Positions 20,502 to 29,146 of a stretch of 64,000 nt of DNA are shown piece by piece. How positions within the stretch are numbered: the first letter of the stretch is position 1; each line of letters opens with the position of its first letter. Origin of the DNA: JBBDIK01 sp040880465 (GTDB lineage: Bacteria > Actinomycetota > UBA4738 > JBBDHU01); the NCBI GenBank assembly GCA_040880465.1, contig JBBDIK010000014.1, positions 21,083 to 85,082 on the forward strand. Direction: 5' to 3'. The position numbers and the translations under genes were made by a program. The notes under the pieces are model-generated. The model saw only the letters and a list, made by a program, of their open reading frames with translations, was not told the origin of the DNA and did not search any database.

Positions 20502-21878
20502 CTATCCCTGCGCCGCGTAGAAGTCGTCGAGCATCCCTCGGAGTTCTGGATCGAGCTCCATCGGGGCGCGGGTGCCGCTGCGCTGCGTCACTTCGTAATC
20601 GAGCAGCCCCCCGGTGGAAGCCGGGTCTGCGATGGCGGCCCCGAAGTCGTCGGTGACCTGGGCTTCGGCTGCCGCGGCATCTGCATCGGAGACCGGGGCC
20701 CTAGGGGCCATGTTGTTCGGGTCGCCGGAGTCCGGCCCCCCGAGCACCATGAGGAAGTTCGAAACGTTGCGCTCGCTCCCATCAGAGGGGCTGTTCACGA
20801 CGCCCTTCCCGCGAACCCACATCGTGCTGGAGCCACCGCCGTCCAGGTTCAGAGCGTCGACCGCGCCCTTGCGCTGCATCTCCTTGGCGAGGCCGACCAG
20901 CGTCAGTCCGACGGAGGCGCTCGAACGACCGTCCACCTGCATGATGAGTACGTCGCCGTTGGCCTTGACGCCGACCGCCGTGCGGGGGTGCCGCAGGCAG
21001 AGGTACGAGCTGCAGGCGCTCACCATGAGCTTGCCGTTCTCGAGCAGGACGGGGCTCCCGCCGATCGAATCGAGAACGCCGCGCCATCCGAGTGACCAGG
21101 TGAGGCGCACCGTCTCGCCGCGAACCAAGCCGCGGATCTGGTCGGCACGTGAGGTTCCACTCTGGGCCACCAGCACGATCCCGCCGTTCACGGCGAGCGA
21201 GCCGCCACACGCGACCACGTCTACGGTGTAGTCGCGCTGCACGCCCATCTGGCCGCCGGACCAACCGGGACCGGTCGAGGGCAGGAGCCGGGCCGAGCAG
21301 CCGTTGCCCGGCCGCTCCAAGGTTCCACCGGCGGGGGAGAAGGCTGCGACCTCACTCGACTTCGGTGATCCTTCGTTGAACCGATCGACGGTGAAGGTCC
21401 GCCGGGACGCGACCTGCATGACGCTGATCGCCGTTCCCGGTTGCCCGACGTACTGATCCTGCTCGTCGGAGGAGATGGCGAAGTTCTTTCCCTCGGCGCC
21501 GAGCTTGGAGGTCGTGATCATCGCTCCATCCTCGGCGAAGAGGTGGGCTGGGCGCCCGGGGTAGAAACCGAAGTCACCGTTGACGGCGACGAGTGCGTTG
21601 CGCTGGGCCCCCATCCTGCTCGGCGTCGACGATCCGGGGAACGAGCTATTGGCGAGCGCCACATCGATCTCGGCGTTGGACGCGTCGGCATCTACCGTCA
21701 CGAGCTTGACGCGGTTCGGCCCAGAGATCCTGTAGGCGCTGTACGTCACTCCTGCGGTGAGCGTGCTGGCGCGGACACGCACATCTCCTTGGGCGGTCGG
21801 TTGGAACGCGAACAGCGCTGTCACCATCAAGGCGATCGCTGCTCCGATCTTTGCGGTGGGCTTCCGGCGGTTGGTCAT
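20502..21878 (-). CDS. Exported phosphodiester glycosidase-like (NAGPA/DUF2233) protein
   Basis: A 458-residue protein with a signal peptide (KIGAAIALMVTALFAFQPTAQG) and a NAGPA/DUF2233 domain. The domain shows the conserved ALVAVNGDFGFY block, GGSPVLLENGKL, HPRTAVGVKANGDVLIMQVD and ALNLDGGGSSTMWVRGK. In characterised members it cleaves phosphodiester glycosides; in bacteria it is often exported and linked to wall or exopolysaccharide. ATG 21878 is preferred because a GGGAGCAGGGG ribosome site precedes it and the basic n-region follows; an ATG ten codons earlier is possible. Confidence 0.85.
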   Translation of the reverse strand: MTNRRKPTAKIGAAIALMVTALFAFQPTAQGDVRVRASTLTAGVTYSAYRISGPNRVKLVTVDADASNAEIDVALANSSFPGSSTPSRMGAQRNALVAVNGDFGFYPGRPAHLFAEDGAMITTSKLGAEGKNFAISSDEQDQYVGQPGTAISVMQVASRRTFTVDRFNEGSPKSSEVAAFSPAGGTLERPGNGCSARLLPSTGPGWSGGQMGVQRDYTVDVVACGGSLAVNGGIVLVAQSGTSRADQIRGLVRGETVRLTWSLGWRGVLDSIGGSPVLLENGKLMVSACSSYLCLRHPRTAVGVKANGDVLIMQVDGRSSASVGLTLVGLAKEMQRKGAVDALNLDGGGSSTMWVRGKGVVNSPSDGSERNVSNFLMVLGGPDSGDPNNMAPRAPVSDADAAAAEAQVTDDFGAAIADPASTGGLLDYEVTQRSGTRAPMELDPELRGMLDDFYAAQG

Positions 21879-22041
21879 CCCCTGCTCCCTGTCGGTGGAT
21901 CCCTGCATCCACTTGTGTCATCGGGCCGGTGTCGCGCTTCGTTGAGAGCCAAATCGTGCGTAGTCCCGCGTGGCCATGCGAGGTGGTTCGTGCTGACTAG
22001 TGAGAAGCGACTACGACGATGCGGGCTACAATCCTTGCCGA

Positions 22042-22118
22042 CGGGGCGTAGCGCAGCTTGGTAGCGCGCCTGCTTTGGGAGCAGGAGGTCGGCGGTTCGA
22101 GTCCGCCCGCCCCGACCA
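22042..22118 (+). tRNA. tRNA-Pro (UGG)
   Basis: Plus-strand cloverleaf; stem CCTGC/GCAGG with loop TTTGGGA, anticodon UGG. Acceptor CGGGGCG pairs with CGCCCCG; discriminator A; CCA encoded. Confidence 0.96.
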
Positions 22119-22261
22119 GGTTCGCATGGGCGTAGTAGCATGGGTGCACTCGGGCATCGTCTCGAGGGTTCGCGTCGAGCGACCGCCGATGAGCCGTTGG
22201 GGCTCCGACCCGCCTCTCGACCCCACCGATCGATCAGCGATCCATCGACGGAAGGCGCGTG

Positions 22262-22453
22262 ATGGCAGGATCCAAGAGGGGTGGCGTCAAGGTCGGCTCG
22301 CCCGAGCGTGGCCGCGAGGCCTCCTCGCGACCGAGTCGCGGACGGGTGTGCGAGGAATCGTCGTGTCAGACCATCTTGTCGACCTACAACCCCTCGCTTA
22401 CCTGCGCGGTCCATACGGAACCCACGTTCCGACCTCGTCCCGCTCCCCAGTAG
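22262..22453 (+). CDS. Small cysteine/histidine-cluster protein (63 residues)
   Basis: An open frame from ATG 22262 with GGAAGG seven bases upstream. The N-terminal half is basic and disordered. The C-terminal half carries RVCEESSCQTILSTYNPSLT followed by CAVH, a C-x5-C-x15-C-x2-H arrangement with the T-[IV]-L-S-x-YN core that I recognise from small actinobacterial proteins of unknown function. The ligand set is suited to one zinc ion. It stands alone after tRNA-Pro; 183 bases with no other recognisable feature follow before the CapA gene. Confidence 0.65.
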   Translation: MAGSKRGGVKVGSPERGREASSRPSRGRVCEESSCQTILSTYNPSLTCAVHTEPTFRPRPAPQ

Positions 22454-22636
22454 CCCTTCAGCCGTAACCCTTCAATGGCCGCCGCCGGTCGGTGGGTCGC
22501 GCTTCTCGACATGCCCCTGTACGCTCCGTTCCGTCCGGCACGTGCCAGCGGTGCGTGAGGGCGAACGGTGACAGGTTCCGGCTACTGAGCGGTGACGTGG
22601 TCAAGCTCGGGAAGCGGTTCCGGTCCGAGGAGGAGC

Positions 22637-23848
22637 ATGTCGGCGAAGCATCGATCGGGCGGGAGCCGCTGGTTCTTGATCACCACGATCGTGGTCGGCG
22701 CGCTTGTGGTCGCCGGGGTCGGATGGTACGTGGCGACGGCTTCCAGGACCGAGTCGCCCGTGTCACCAGCCGGGGTCGATGGTCCGCGCGCGGGCGGGAC
22801 GTCACCGGCGGCCTCGCCGGATGATGGCTCGGGCTCGCCGGTGGCGGCGAACGAGCCGCCACGGTCCTTCACCATCGCCGCCACCGGCGACATCCTTATC
22901 CACTCGCAGCTGTGGGAGAGGGCCGCGGCGTACGCCAGCCAGGGTGAGCGCTTCGACTTCCGTCCGATGTTCGCGAAGATCAAGCCGATCATCTCGCGCG
23001 CAGACCTCGGGATCTGCCACATGGAAACGCCACTCGATGCGGATGATCGCAACCTGTCGTCCTACCCGGTGTTCAGCGTGCCTCACGAACTGGCGGACGC
23101 GGTCGCCTGGGCCGGGTACGACGGGTGTTCGACCGCGTCGAACCACGCGCTCGATCAGGGGACGTCCGGGGTGAAGGCAACACTGGCCGCGCTCGACCGC
23201 GCCGGTGTGGATCACGCGGGTACGGCCCGTACCAAGAAAGAGGCACAGAGCATCACGATGTTGGACGTGAACGGGGTGAAGGTTGCCCACCTCTCGTACA
23301 CGTACGGATTCAATGGGTTCACGCCGGACGTCCCGTGGCGTGCGAACAAGATCAAGGTCGCCGACATCATCTCCACGGCCCGGCTGGCCAAGGAGGAGGG
23401 AGCGGATTTCGTGATCGTGAGCCTGCACTGGGGCACCGAGTACGTCCAGCAGCCGGTCGATTACCAGCGCAAGGTCGCGGGGAAGGTCCTGGGGTCGCCG
23501 GTGGTCGATCTGATCCTCGGTCACCATGCGCACGTCGTGCAACCGATCGACCGGATCGGGGACAAGTTCGTCGTGTACGGCATGGGGAACCTGGTGTCCG
23601 GGATGACCGCGTCACTCGGCAAGGGACCTGTGGTTCAGGACGGGGTCATCGTCCAGGTGTCGGTTTCGGAGGAGGGCAGGGACTTCGTGGTCGACGAGGT
23701 TACCTTCACGCCGACGTGGGTGCAGGAGGGGGCTTGGCGCATCGTGCCGGCGCTGAGCAAGAGCGGCGGCGCGCTCCAGCAGTCGTTCCGCCGAACCAGC
23801 AAGACCATCCTCTCCCTGCACGCCAAGGGCGTCCGGCCGGATCGTTGA
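22637..23848 (+). CDS. CapA family protein (PGA_cap metallophosphatase-like domain), membrane-anchored
   Basis: A 403-residue protein with one N-terminal membrane helix (about residues 13-33), a disordered Ser/Pro/Gly linker and a CapA domain. The domain has ATGDILIHS, HMETPL, STASNHALDQG, LHWGTEY, LGHHAHVVQP and VYGMGNLV, i.e. the full calcineurin-like metal set. CapA/PgsA proteins are tied to poly-gamma-glutamate export, but no pgsB/pgsC genes are here, so a free-standing surface role is likelier. ATG 22637 has GAGGAGG six bases upstream; earlier in-frame starts add Ser/Gly residues only. Confidence 0.88.
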   Translation: MSAKHRSGGSRWFLITTIVVGALVVAGVGWYVATASRTESPVSPAGVDGPRAGGTSPAASPDDGSGSPVAANEPPRSFTIAATGDILIHSQLWERAAAYASQGERFDFRPMFAKIKPIISRADLGICHMETPLDADDRNLSSYPVFSVPHELADAVAWAGYDGCSTASNHALDQGTSGVKATLAALDRAGVDHAGTARTKKEAQSITMLDVNGVKVAHLSYTYGFNGFTPDVPWRANKIKVADIISTARLAKEEGADFVIVSLHWGTEYVQQPVDYQRKVAGKVLGSPVVDLILGHHAHVVQPIDRIGDKFVVYGMGNLVSGMTASLGKGPVVQDGVIVQVSVSEEGRDFVVDEVTFTPTWVQEGAWRIVPALSKSGGALQQSFRRTSKTILSLHAKGVRPDR

Positions 23849-23905
23849 GATGCTCGCTCGGCGCCCGACCCGGGTGTAGCCTTCGGACGAACCCAGGAGG
23901 CAAGC

Positions 23906-24628
23906 GTGGAAGTCCAGAGCGAACCATCCTCGACCCGTCGGGCGGTCATCTTCACCGTCGTCCTCATGCTGATCATCGCGGTCATCGCGGTCGGGGGGGT
24001 CTACCTGTGGCAACGTGCCCAGGTCAGCCGGTTAGAGGACGAGTTGGCGACCGCCCGATCGCAGGCTGCAGAGGCCCAGGGCAAGGTTACCGACGTCCAG
24101 AAAGAGGTCACGGGGCTGGAGGAGAAGCTGCGTTCCGCTCGCAGGCTCGCGAAGAAGACGGAGCAGGATCTGAGGGAACAGCGGAAGCAGACCAAGGACG
24201 CCAAGCAGGAGAAGAGGCAGGCGGAGGAGAGAGCTGGAGACCTCCCCGATGGCCGGTACTACGGGTCCTTGAAGGAGGTTGCCGGGGGAGACCAGCTCAT
24301 CAAGGTCGATCTCAAGGAGTTCCTCACCGGGAACAAGGCCGAGCGGGCGGCGCGGGAAGACGGTGAGATCAAGAAGGACGAGAAGCTCGACACCGACTAC
24401 TACATCCGCAACGAGAGCAGCCAGGTTCGATCGATGGACGTCGCCGGTGGCGCCCAGGTCAAGATCCTGGACAAGGGGACGTCGAAGACGCGGACGGTGA
24501 ACTTCGAGGACTTCGCCAGGATCTACAACGACCCGACCGCAGACCAGAAGCACGTGAGCCAGAACAACTACTGGATCTGGGTCAAGAGCGGCAAGGTCGT
24601 GAGGATGGAGGAGCAGTACCTGGCGTAG
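23906..24628 (+). CDS. Single-pass membrane protein with a coiled coil
   Basis: A 240-residue protein: membrane helix at about residues 14-36 (AVIFTVVLMLIIAVIAVGGV), a heptad-rich coiled coil at about 42-115 (LEDELATARSQAAEAQGK and onward, ending in KQEKRQAEERAG) and a small globular C-terminal domain with repeated aromatic residues (DTDYYIRN, NNYWIWVKSG). No family recognised. GTG start. It runs in the same direction as capA, 57 bases downstream, so may be co-transcribed. Confidence 0.7.
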   Translation: MEVQSEPSSTRRAVIFTVVLMLIIAVIAVGGVYLWQRAQVSRLEDELATARSQAAEAQGKVTDVQKEVTGLEEKLRSARRLAKKTEQDLREQRKQTKDAKQEKRQAEERAGDLPDGRYYGSLKEVAGGDQLIKVDLKEFLTGNKAERAAREDGEIKKDEKLDTDYYIRNESSQVRSMDVAGGAQVKILDKGTSKTRTVNFEDFARIYNDPTADQKHVSQNNYWIWVKSGKVVRMEEQYLA

Positions 24629-25279
24629 TTACGTCAGGGAGATCCGGTTGTCCATCGCCGTCCCGAACTGGTCCAGGGTCGTGGCGGTGGGGGGCGTCGC
24701 CGTCGGTCCGGACACGACCAGCATCAGGATCATGTTGCTCCAGCGCCAGACGTGGCCGAGCGACGTCGTGCTTCCGGTCTTCGCGTCGTACGCGAAGTCC
24801 GACTCGCCGAGCCCGATGACGGGCACACCTGCGTAGGAGCCACCGCCCTTCTTGGTGTGCGCGCGCAGCCCGCTGCGTATCAGGGCCATCGCACGTTTCG
24901 CCAGATCGCTGCTCTCGAAGATGATCACGTCGGACTCGACCTCCGTGCGCTGGCCGTCGATCGTCCCCTCGAAGGATGCCTGTTCGGCTCCGGTCGGACC
25001 CCCGACGCGACCGAGGCGCAGGTATGCGGGAGGCCGATAACCGCCGGAACGCTGCTTCCCGAGTCCGACGTCGTCGCGGGTCAGGACGATCTTGCGGGCG
25101 TCTTTCATGCTGTAGGCGGGGCCGGTTTCCGGGATCGCGACGTCCGGTGATCGGTCTACGGCGAGGCCGTCTTCGTCCTTGTCCTTCGAGGGCGACCTGC
25201 TGGGTTTGGGCTCAGCGCCGCCACCGCAGGCGGCGGCCAGAAGCGCCAGAAGCACGAGCAACGCCACCCCCCTCCGCAT
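24629..25279 (-). CDS. Predicted lipoprotein
   Basis: A 216-residue exported protein. The N-terminus is basic (MRRG), then hydrophobic, ending in the lipobox LLAAACGGG, so the cysteine at about residue 20 should be lipidated and held in the outer leaflet of the membrane. A Pro/Ser/Lys/Asp-rich linker follows, then a domain with no motif I know. ATG 25279 is chosen because the signal peptide begins there; an upstream in-frame ATG would bury it. Its stop abuts the stop of the convergent coiled-coil gene. Confidence 0.78.
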   Translation of the reverse strand: MRRGVALLVLLALLAAACGGGAEPKPSRSPSKDKDEDGLAVDRSPDVAIPETGPAYSMKDARKIVLTRDDVGLGKQRSGGYRPPAYLRLGRVGGPTGAEQASFEGTIDGQRTEVESDVIIFESSDLAKRAMALIRSGLRAHTKKGGGSYAGVPVIGLGESDFAYDAKTGSTTSLGHVWRWSNMILMLVVSGPTATPPTATTLDQFGTAMDNRISLT

Positions 25280-25314
25280 GGAGTGATTATCGACCGGAAC
25301 CGCTCTGAACTGAG

Positions 25315-26250
25315 TCATGGGTTGCAGATCCCTGTTCCCTCATCGTCCGGTCCGCTCCCGAGCGGGTCGAAGCGCCAATCGTACGTCCCCGCGTGCAGGG
25401 TCATCTCGAGGATCCCGAACGCCTTGCGCCGCACCTCGCTGTGCGGAGCCTTGCCGGGGACAGGGTACAGCTGCGCGCCTGCGGTTCCCACGATGAACTG
25501 CCGCACTCCTCCTGTCGCGTCGAGTTTGCCCTCGGGCGTCATCGGCGCGAGGCGCTCGTAATGATGGTCGTGGCCGGCGAGAACCACATCGGCCCCTTCC
25601 CGATAGAGCACGCGCAGCAGCGGGGCGACGGACGGGTTGTCGCCGTGCAGGCCCGAGGACCAGCGGGGATGGTGCCAATATGCCAGCGTGCATCCCGCCG
25701 TGCGCTTCCGCAGGTCGCGTTCGAGCCATCTGGCTTGCGGTGAATCCGCGGCGCACTCCACGATCCAGCAGTTCGAGTTCAGCGCGACAACGTGCCAGGT
25801 GCCGAGGTCGAAGCTGTAGTAGCCCTTCCCGCGTTCACCGGCCCGCGCGCCGAAGTAGGTGAAATACCCTCCTGCCCGCTTGGTCTCGTAGTCGTGGTTC
25901 CCGGGAACCGGGCTCGTCCGGTCCAGGAACGTGCCCCACGACCGGCGGTAGGAGCGTCGGAAAGCTTTGAGGCGGCCGTGATCGTATTGGTTGTCGCCCA
26001 GGGTCAGGACGGCGTCGGGGTCGAGGCGTTCGATCCGCCGGGTGGTATCTGCCGCGCGGCAGAGCGAGCCGGTGCCGTTGCCCTTCCGGAACGCCGGGTT
26101 CCGGGGGTCGCATGCGATATCGCCGGCCGCCGCGATCACCGGATCGGCGGGGCCGCGGACGGTCGCGGGCGCGGCGGCCGGCGTGATGCCCGCCGAGAGC
26201 ACGGTCGCCACGACGACGCCGAGGACGAGCCGGGTCATTCTGACGCGCAT
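25315..26250 (-). CDS. Exported metallophosphoesterase (purple acid phosphatase/alkaline phosphatase-like)
   Basis: A 311-residue secreted calcineurin-like phosphoesterase. A signal peptide (LVLGVVVATVLSAGITPAAA) is followed by metal motifs AAGDIACD, TLGDNQYDHG, VPGNHDYE, YWHHPRWSSG and LAGHDHHYERL, the complete five-motif set. The dimetal site should hydrolyse phosphomonoesters or diesters outside the cell. ATG 26250 has GGAGGGG two bases upstream. It precedes the lipoprotein gene by 35 bases and the two are probably co-transcribed. Confidence 0.9.
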   Translation of the reverse strand: MRVRMTRLVLGVVVATVLSAGITPAAAPATVRGPADPVIAAAGDIACDPRNPAFRKGNGTGSLCRAADTTRRIERLDPDAVLTLGDNQYDHGRLKAFRRSYRRSWGTFLDRTSPVPGNHDYETKRAGGYFTYFGARAGERGKGYYSFDLGTWHVVALNSNCWIVECAADSPQARWLERDLRKRTAGCTLAYWHHPRWSSGLHGDNPSVAPLLRVLYREGADVVLAGHDHHYERLAPMTPEGKLDATGGVRQFIVGTAGAQLYPVPGKAPHSEVRRKAFGILEMTLHAGTYDWRFDPLGSGPDDEGTGICNP

Positions 26251-26293
26251 CACCCCTCCGATATCGGCCGCCACCCGGCCGGCCTTGCGTCCC

Positions 26294-27427
26294 TCAGTCG
26301 GGAACTGGGCCGCGGACCCCGAGGTAGTGCTCGTTGAAGATCGCCAGGAGTCGGTCGTTCATGGGATAGACGCCACCGTTGCGGTAGGCACGCGACTTGA
26401 CGCCGATCTGCTCTCGTTCGCAGATCGCCCAGTCCTGGAGGCTGACCATGTCCCAGAACTCCCGGATATCACCGGGATCGAAGTCGGCGGCCGCGATCGT
26501 TGCCGGAGGGAACAGGAAGTCGCTGATCACGGTCGTGTGCGTGGGAGTGCGAGGGAGCAGCAGGTAGTACATGACGCAGTCCGAATGCATGTTCAGCAGC
26601 AGGTTCGGGAACACGTGGGTCCCGTAGTAGGTGTGGGTGTCGAGTTCGTCCAGATCCGGGAGCGTCGGACGGTTGGACTGGCCGCTGAACGTCAGGGTGA
26701 CGGCGCCCTCCTTCATGCTGTTGCCGGCCCAGTCGACCTCCTGCTCGACCATCCCTTTCTTGTAGATGGGGATCATCTGGATCAGTTCCGGATGCACGCT
26801 CGGACAGTGCAGGCACTCGTTGTAGTTCTCGAGCAGGATCTTCCAGTTTGCCTCGACCTCGTAGACCAACCGCGTCCCGCTCCGAAGGTCCTCGAAGTGG
26901 TACCGCTCGAACTGCAGCGGGTCCCACGGGTCGGCGGCAAGCATGTCGAGCAGGCTCTCGGGGTTCTGGCTCATGTTCACGAAGACGAACCCACCCCAGG
27001 TCTGCACGTGCATCTGGTGCAGCGGATGATTGCTCTTGTCGAAACCTTCCTCCTCGTGGACGTTCGGGGTCCCGAGGAGGTTGCCGTCCAGGTCGTAGGT
27101 CCACGCGTGGTACGGGCACTTGATGATGCCGGACTTCAGGTTGCCGCTGTCGTCGCAGAGGCGCGTTCCGCGATGTGCGCAGCTGTTGTAGAACGCGCGG
27201 AGCATGCCCTCCTTCGAACGAGCCAGGATCACGCTCTCGTCGCCCGCTTCCCGGACCAGGAAGTCGCCAGGGTTCGCGACCTCCTCTTCGCGGCCGACGC
27301 AGAACCACGTCCCGCAGAAGATGGACTCGTGTTCGGCTGCCCAGACCTTCGGGTCGTAGTAGTCGCGGCCCGGCAAGGTCGGCTGCGGCGTGTAGGGCCG
27401 TGCTTCGGTTCGTTCTTCCGTTGCCAT
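26294..27427 (-). CDS. Rieske non-haem iron oxygenase, large subunit (choline/glycine-betaine monooxygenase-like)
   Basis: A 377-residue ring-hydroxylating-type oxygenase. The Rieske [2Fe-2S] ligands are CAHRG (about residues 82-84) and CPYHAW (about 104-107). The mononuclear iron histidines lie in NYNECLHCPSVH (about 203-214), with the bridging-Asp position occupied by NYNE; the carboxylate ligand is probably in EFWDMVSLQDW. The closest well-known relatives by feel are GbcA/CMO enzymes that demethylate betaines or oxidise choline, but no reductase gene is adjacent, so substrate is unproven. ATG 27427 is chosen; the open frame runs far upstream through unrelated DNA. Confidence 0.87.
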   Translation of the reverse strand: MATEERTEARPYTPQPTLPGRDYYDPKVWAAEHESIFCGTWFCVGREEEVANPGDFLVREAGDESVILARSKEGMLRAFYNSCAHRGTRLCDDSGNLKSGIIKCPYHAWTYDLDGNLLGTPNVHEEEGFDKSNHPLHQMHVQTWGGFVFVNMSQNPESLLDMLAADPWDPLQFERYHFEDLRSGTRLVYEVEANWKILLENYNECLHCPSVHPELIQMIPIYKKGMVEQEVDWAGNSMKEGAVTLTFSGQSNRPTLPDLDELDTHTYYGTHVFPNLLLNMHSDCVMYYLLLPRTPTHTTVISDFLFPPATIAAADFDPGDIREFWDMVSLQDWAICEREQIGVKSRAYRNGGVYPMNDRLLAIFNEHYLGVRGPVPD

Positions 27428-27532
27428 ACGCCGCCTACCTCCTGCCTGAAGTACTCCATCAGGATACCTTCGGGTGTCGAGGAGGGCGCGCCGCAGTCGG
27501 CTCCCCCGGCGTCGGTAGGTAGCATCCAGGGC

Positions 27533-27757
27533 ATGGCGACTCGGGAGGAACTGAAGGCCGAGGTGGAGCGCGTGGCGGCCGAGCACGGGCACCGGCTGGG
27601 TCCGTGGCTCGATGTCGGCCACGCATCCCAAACGGGTTGCCTGGATTGCGACCGGTATGCGTTCGCCGAGATCCTCCCGCCGCCGGGCAAGCTGCACGTC
27701 GCGGGGATCGACCAGGACTGCCCCAAGGGCGCCGGCCGCTTGATCGAGCTGGACTGA
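27533..27757 (+). CDS. Small conserved-looking hypothetical protein (74 residues)
   Basis: Begins MATREELKAEVERVAAEHGH and contains a C-L-D-C pair (TGCLDCDRYAF) plus a second single cysteine (QDCPKGAG) that could complete a metal site. No membrane segment. Divergent from the Rieske oxygenase gene, 105 bases away. I do not recognise a named family. The in-frame open region upstream extends far but lies antisense to the oxygenase gene. Confidence 0.6.
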   Translation: MATREELKAEVERVAAEHGHRLGPWLDVGHASQTGCLDCDRYAFAEILPPPGKLHVAGIDQDCPKGAGRLIELD

Positions 27758-27832
27758 GTCCCCGGCTCGCCCGATTCGTCCTGAGAAGCGGATTGTGCGA
27801 CACTCTGGCCCCATCCACCGAGGGGGTAAGGC

Positions 27833-28249
27833 ATGAGGAAGTCGCTGGGAAGCGCCGTCCTGGCCGGGGCGCTGACGCTCCTGCTGGCGGTGCCGGCGTT
27901 CGCGCTCGAAGCAACGGTGATCCCGCACCGGGTCGGTGCACGATTCAACGTGCGGGCTCACGTGGGATCCGTCAGATACAACGGAACGAAGCATGTGGTC
28001 GGTGGAACCATCGGTCTCACGAACACCGCCAACCGCGGCCGGACCGTTCATTGCCTCGTCGTGGCGACGTTCAAAGCCCGCAACGGGCAAGCGCGGGTCA
28101 AGCGTGACGATGTCGTGAACGTCCGCGTCGGTCCGCACACCACCCGTCACCCGGACTGGCAGGTCAGCCTCCGCGACACTATCGCGCGGTGGCGGAACCA
28201 GCCGATCAACGCGGTGGGGCACTGCCACCTCGTTCGACCGAGTCGGTAG
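27833..28249 (+). CDS. Exported hypothetical protein (138 residues)
   Basis: A signal peptide (LGSAVLAGALTLLLAVPAFA) is followed by a basic ~115-residue domain rich in beta-type sequence (VGGTIGLTNTANRGRTVHC and VVATFKARNGQARV), reminiscent of a secreted immunoglobulin-like fold such as FxLYD-type domains. Two cysteines could form a disulfide. Function unknown. Followed by a hairpin terminator facing the convergent phosphatase gene. Confidence 0.65.
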   Translation: MRKSLGSAVLAGALTLLLAVPAFALEATVIPHRVGARFNVRAHVGSVRYNGTKHVVGGTIGLTNTANRGRTVHCLVVATFKARNGQARVKRDDVVNVRVGPHTTRHPDWQVSLRDTIARWRNQPINAVGHCHLVRPSR

Positions 28250-28268
28250 TCGACGGAACGCAGCGATC

Positions 28269-28300
28269 GAGGCCCCCGGCGGGTGACCGTCGGGGACCTC
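28269..28300. terminator. Hairpin between convergent genes
   Basis: GAGGCCCCCGGCG and CGTCGGGGACCTC pair over about 13 positions with one mismatch and a G-T wobble, around a short loop. It lies between the stops of the exported hypothetical gene and the HisN-like gene, with no T run. Confidence 0.5.
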
Positions 28301-28306
28301 GGCGTT

Positions 28307-29071
28307 TCAGACTGCGGCGAGACGCTTGAGCATCTCGGCATGCAGCGGACCGTTGGTCGTTACCACGCTGCCCCGATCCTCCAGCGGTCCGCCGGCGAAC
28401 GTGCTCATCCTGCCGCCGGCTTCCCGGACGATGGGGGAGAGCGCCGCCCAATCCCAGATGCGCAGTTCCGGCTCGATCATCACGTCCGCGGCGCCCCGCG
28501 CGACCAACATGTGGCCCCAGAAGTCGCCGATCCCGCGGGTTCGGCGGACCGTCTGCACGAGATCCTCGAACGTTTCCCGGTGGTCGCCATCGACCCACAC
28601 CTCGAGGCCTCCGAACGCGAGCAAGGCGTCGCCGAGATCGTCCGAAGTCGAGACGTGGATCGGCTCGCCGTTCAGGCGGGCGCCCGCGCCGCGGGCAGCT
28701 GCGTAGCGCTCGGTCAGCGCGGGCGCCGACGCCACGCCTACTACCGGGGTCCCCTCATCCATGAGTGCGATCAGCGTCCCCCAGATCTGGATACCGTCGG
28801 CGAAGTTCTTCGTCCCGTCGATCGGGTCGATGACCCATTCGCGGCCCCCTTCCTCGCCGGCGAGCCCACCCTCCTCCCCGAGGATCGCGTCGCCGGGGAA
28901 GCGCTCGGTGATCGCTTCGCGAGCCATCGCCTCGATCGCAAGATCCGCGTCGGTGACCGGCGTCTGGTCCGCCTTGCGCCGTACCTCGAACTCGCCACCG
29001 AAGATGCCGAGTGCGATCTCGTCCGCGCGGTCGGCGAGTTCGTTCGCGAAGGCGAGTTCTGGTTCGTACAT
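28307..29071 (-). CDS. hisN: Inositol-monophosphatase family phosphatase, HisN-like (histidinol-phosphatase)
   Basis: A 254-residue lithium-sensitive-type phosphatase. Metal-binding motifs are present in order: LGEEGG (Glu), WVIDPIDGTKNF and RIWDWAAL. The GIGDFWGHMLVARGAADVMIEP stretch resembles actinobacterial HisN, which removes phosphate from histidinol-phosphate, more than SuhB. No other his genes are adjacent, so inositol-phosphatase activity remains possible. ATG 29071 gives a family-length protein; the frame is open much further upstream, antisense to tig. Confidence 0.82.
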   Translation of the reverse strand: MYEPELAFANELADRADEIALGIFGGEFEVRRKADQTPVTDADLAIEAMAREAITERFPGDAILGEEGGLAGEEGGREWVIDPIDGTKNFADGIQIWGTLIALMDEGTPVVGVASAPALTERYAAARGAGARLNGEPIHVSTSDDLGDALLAFGGLEVWVDGDHRETFEDLVQTVRRTRGIGDFWGHMLVARGAADVMIEPELRIWDWAALSPIVREAGGRMSTFAGGPLEDRGSVVTTNGPLHAEMLKRLAAV

Positions 29072-29146
29072 GAGTTTCGACCCTACCAAGCGGGCGTGCG
29101 CCGGCCGGGGGCGGAACCGGAGATTTCCGCTACGCTCGGTTCTCCC

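Noticed and set aside
26294..28228. Longer reading of the Rieske gene starting near 28228
   Set aside because: Would run antisense to two small genes and their promoters; the conserved protein begins at 27427.
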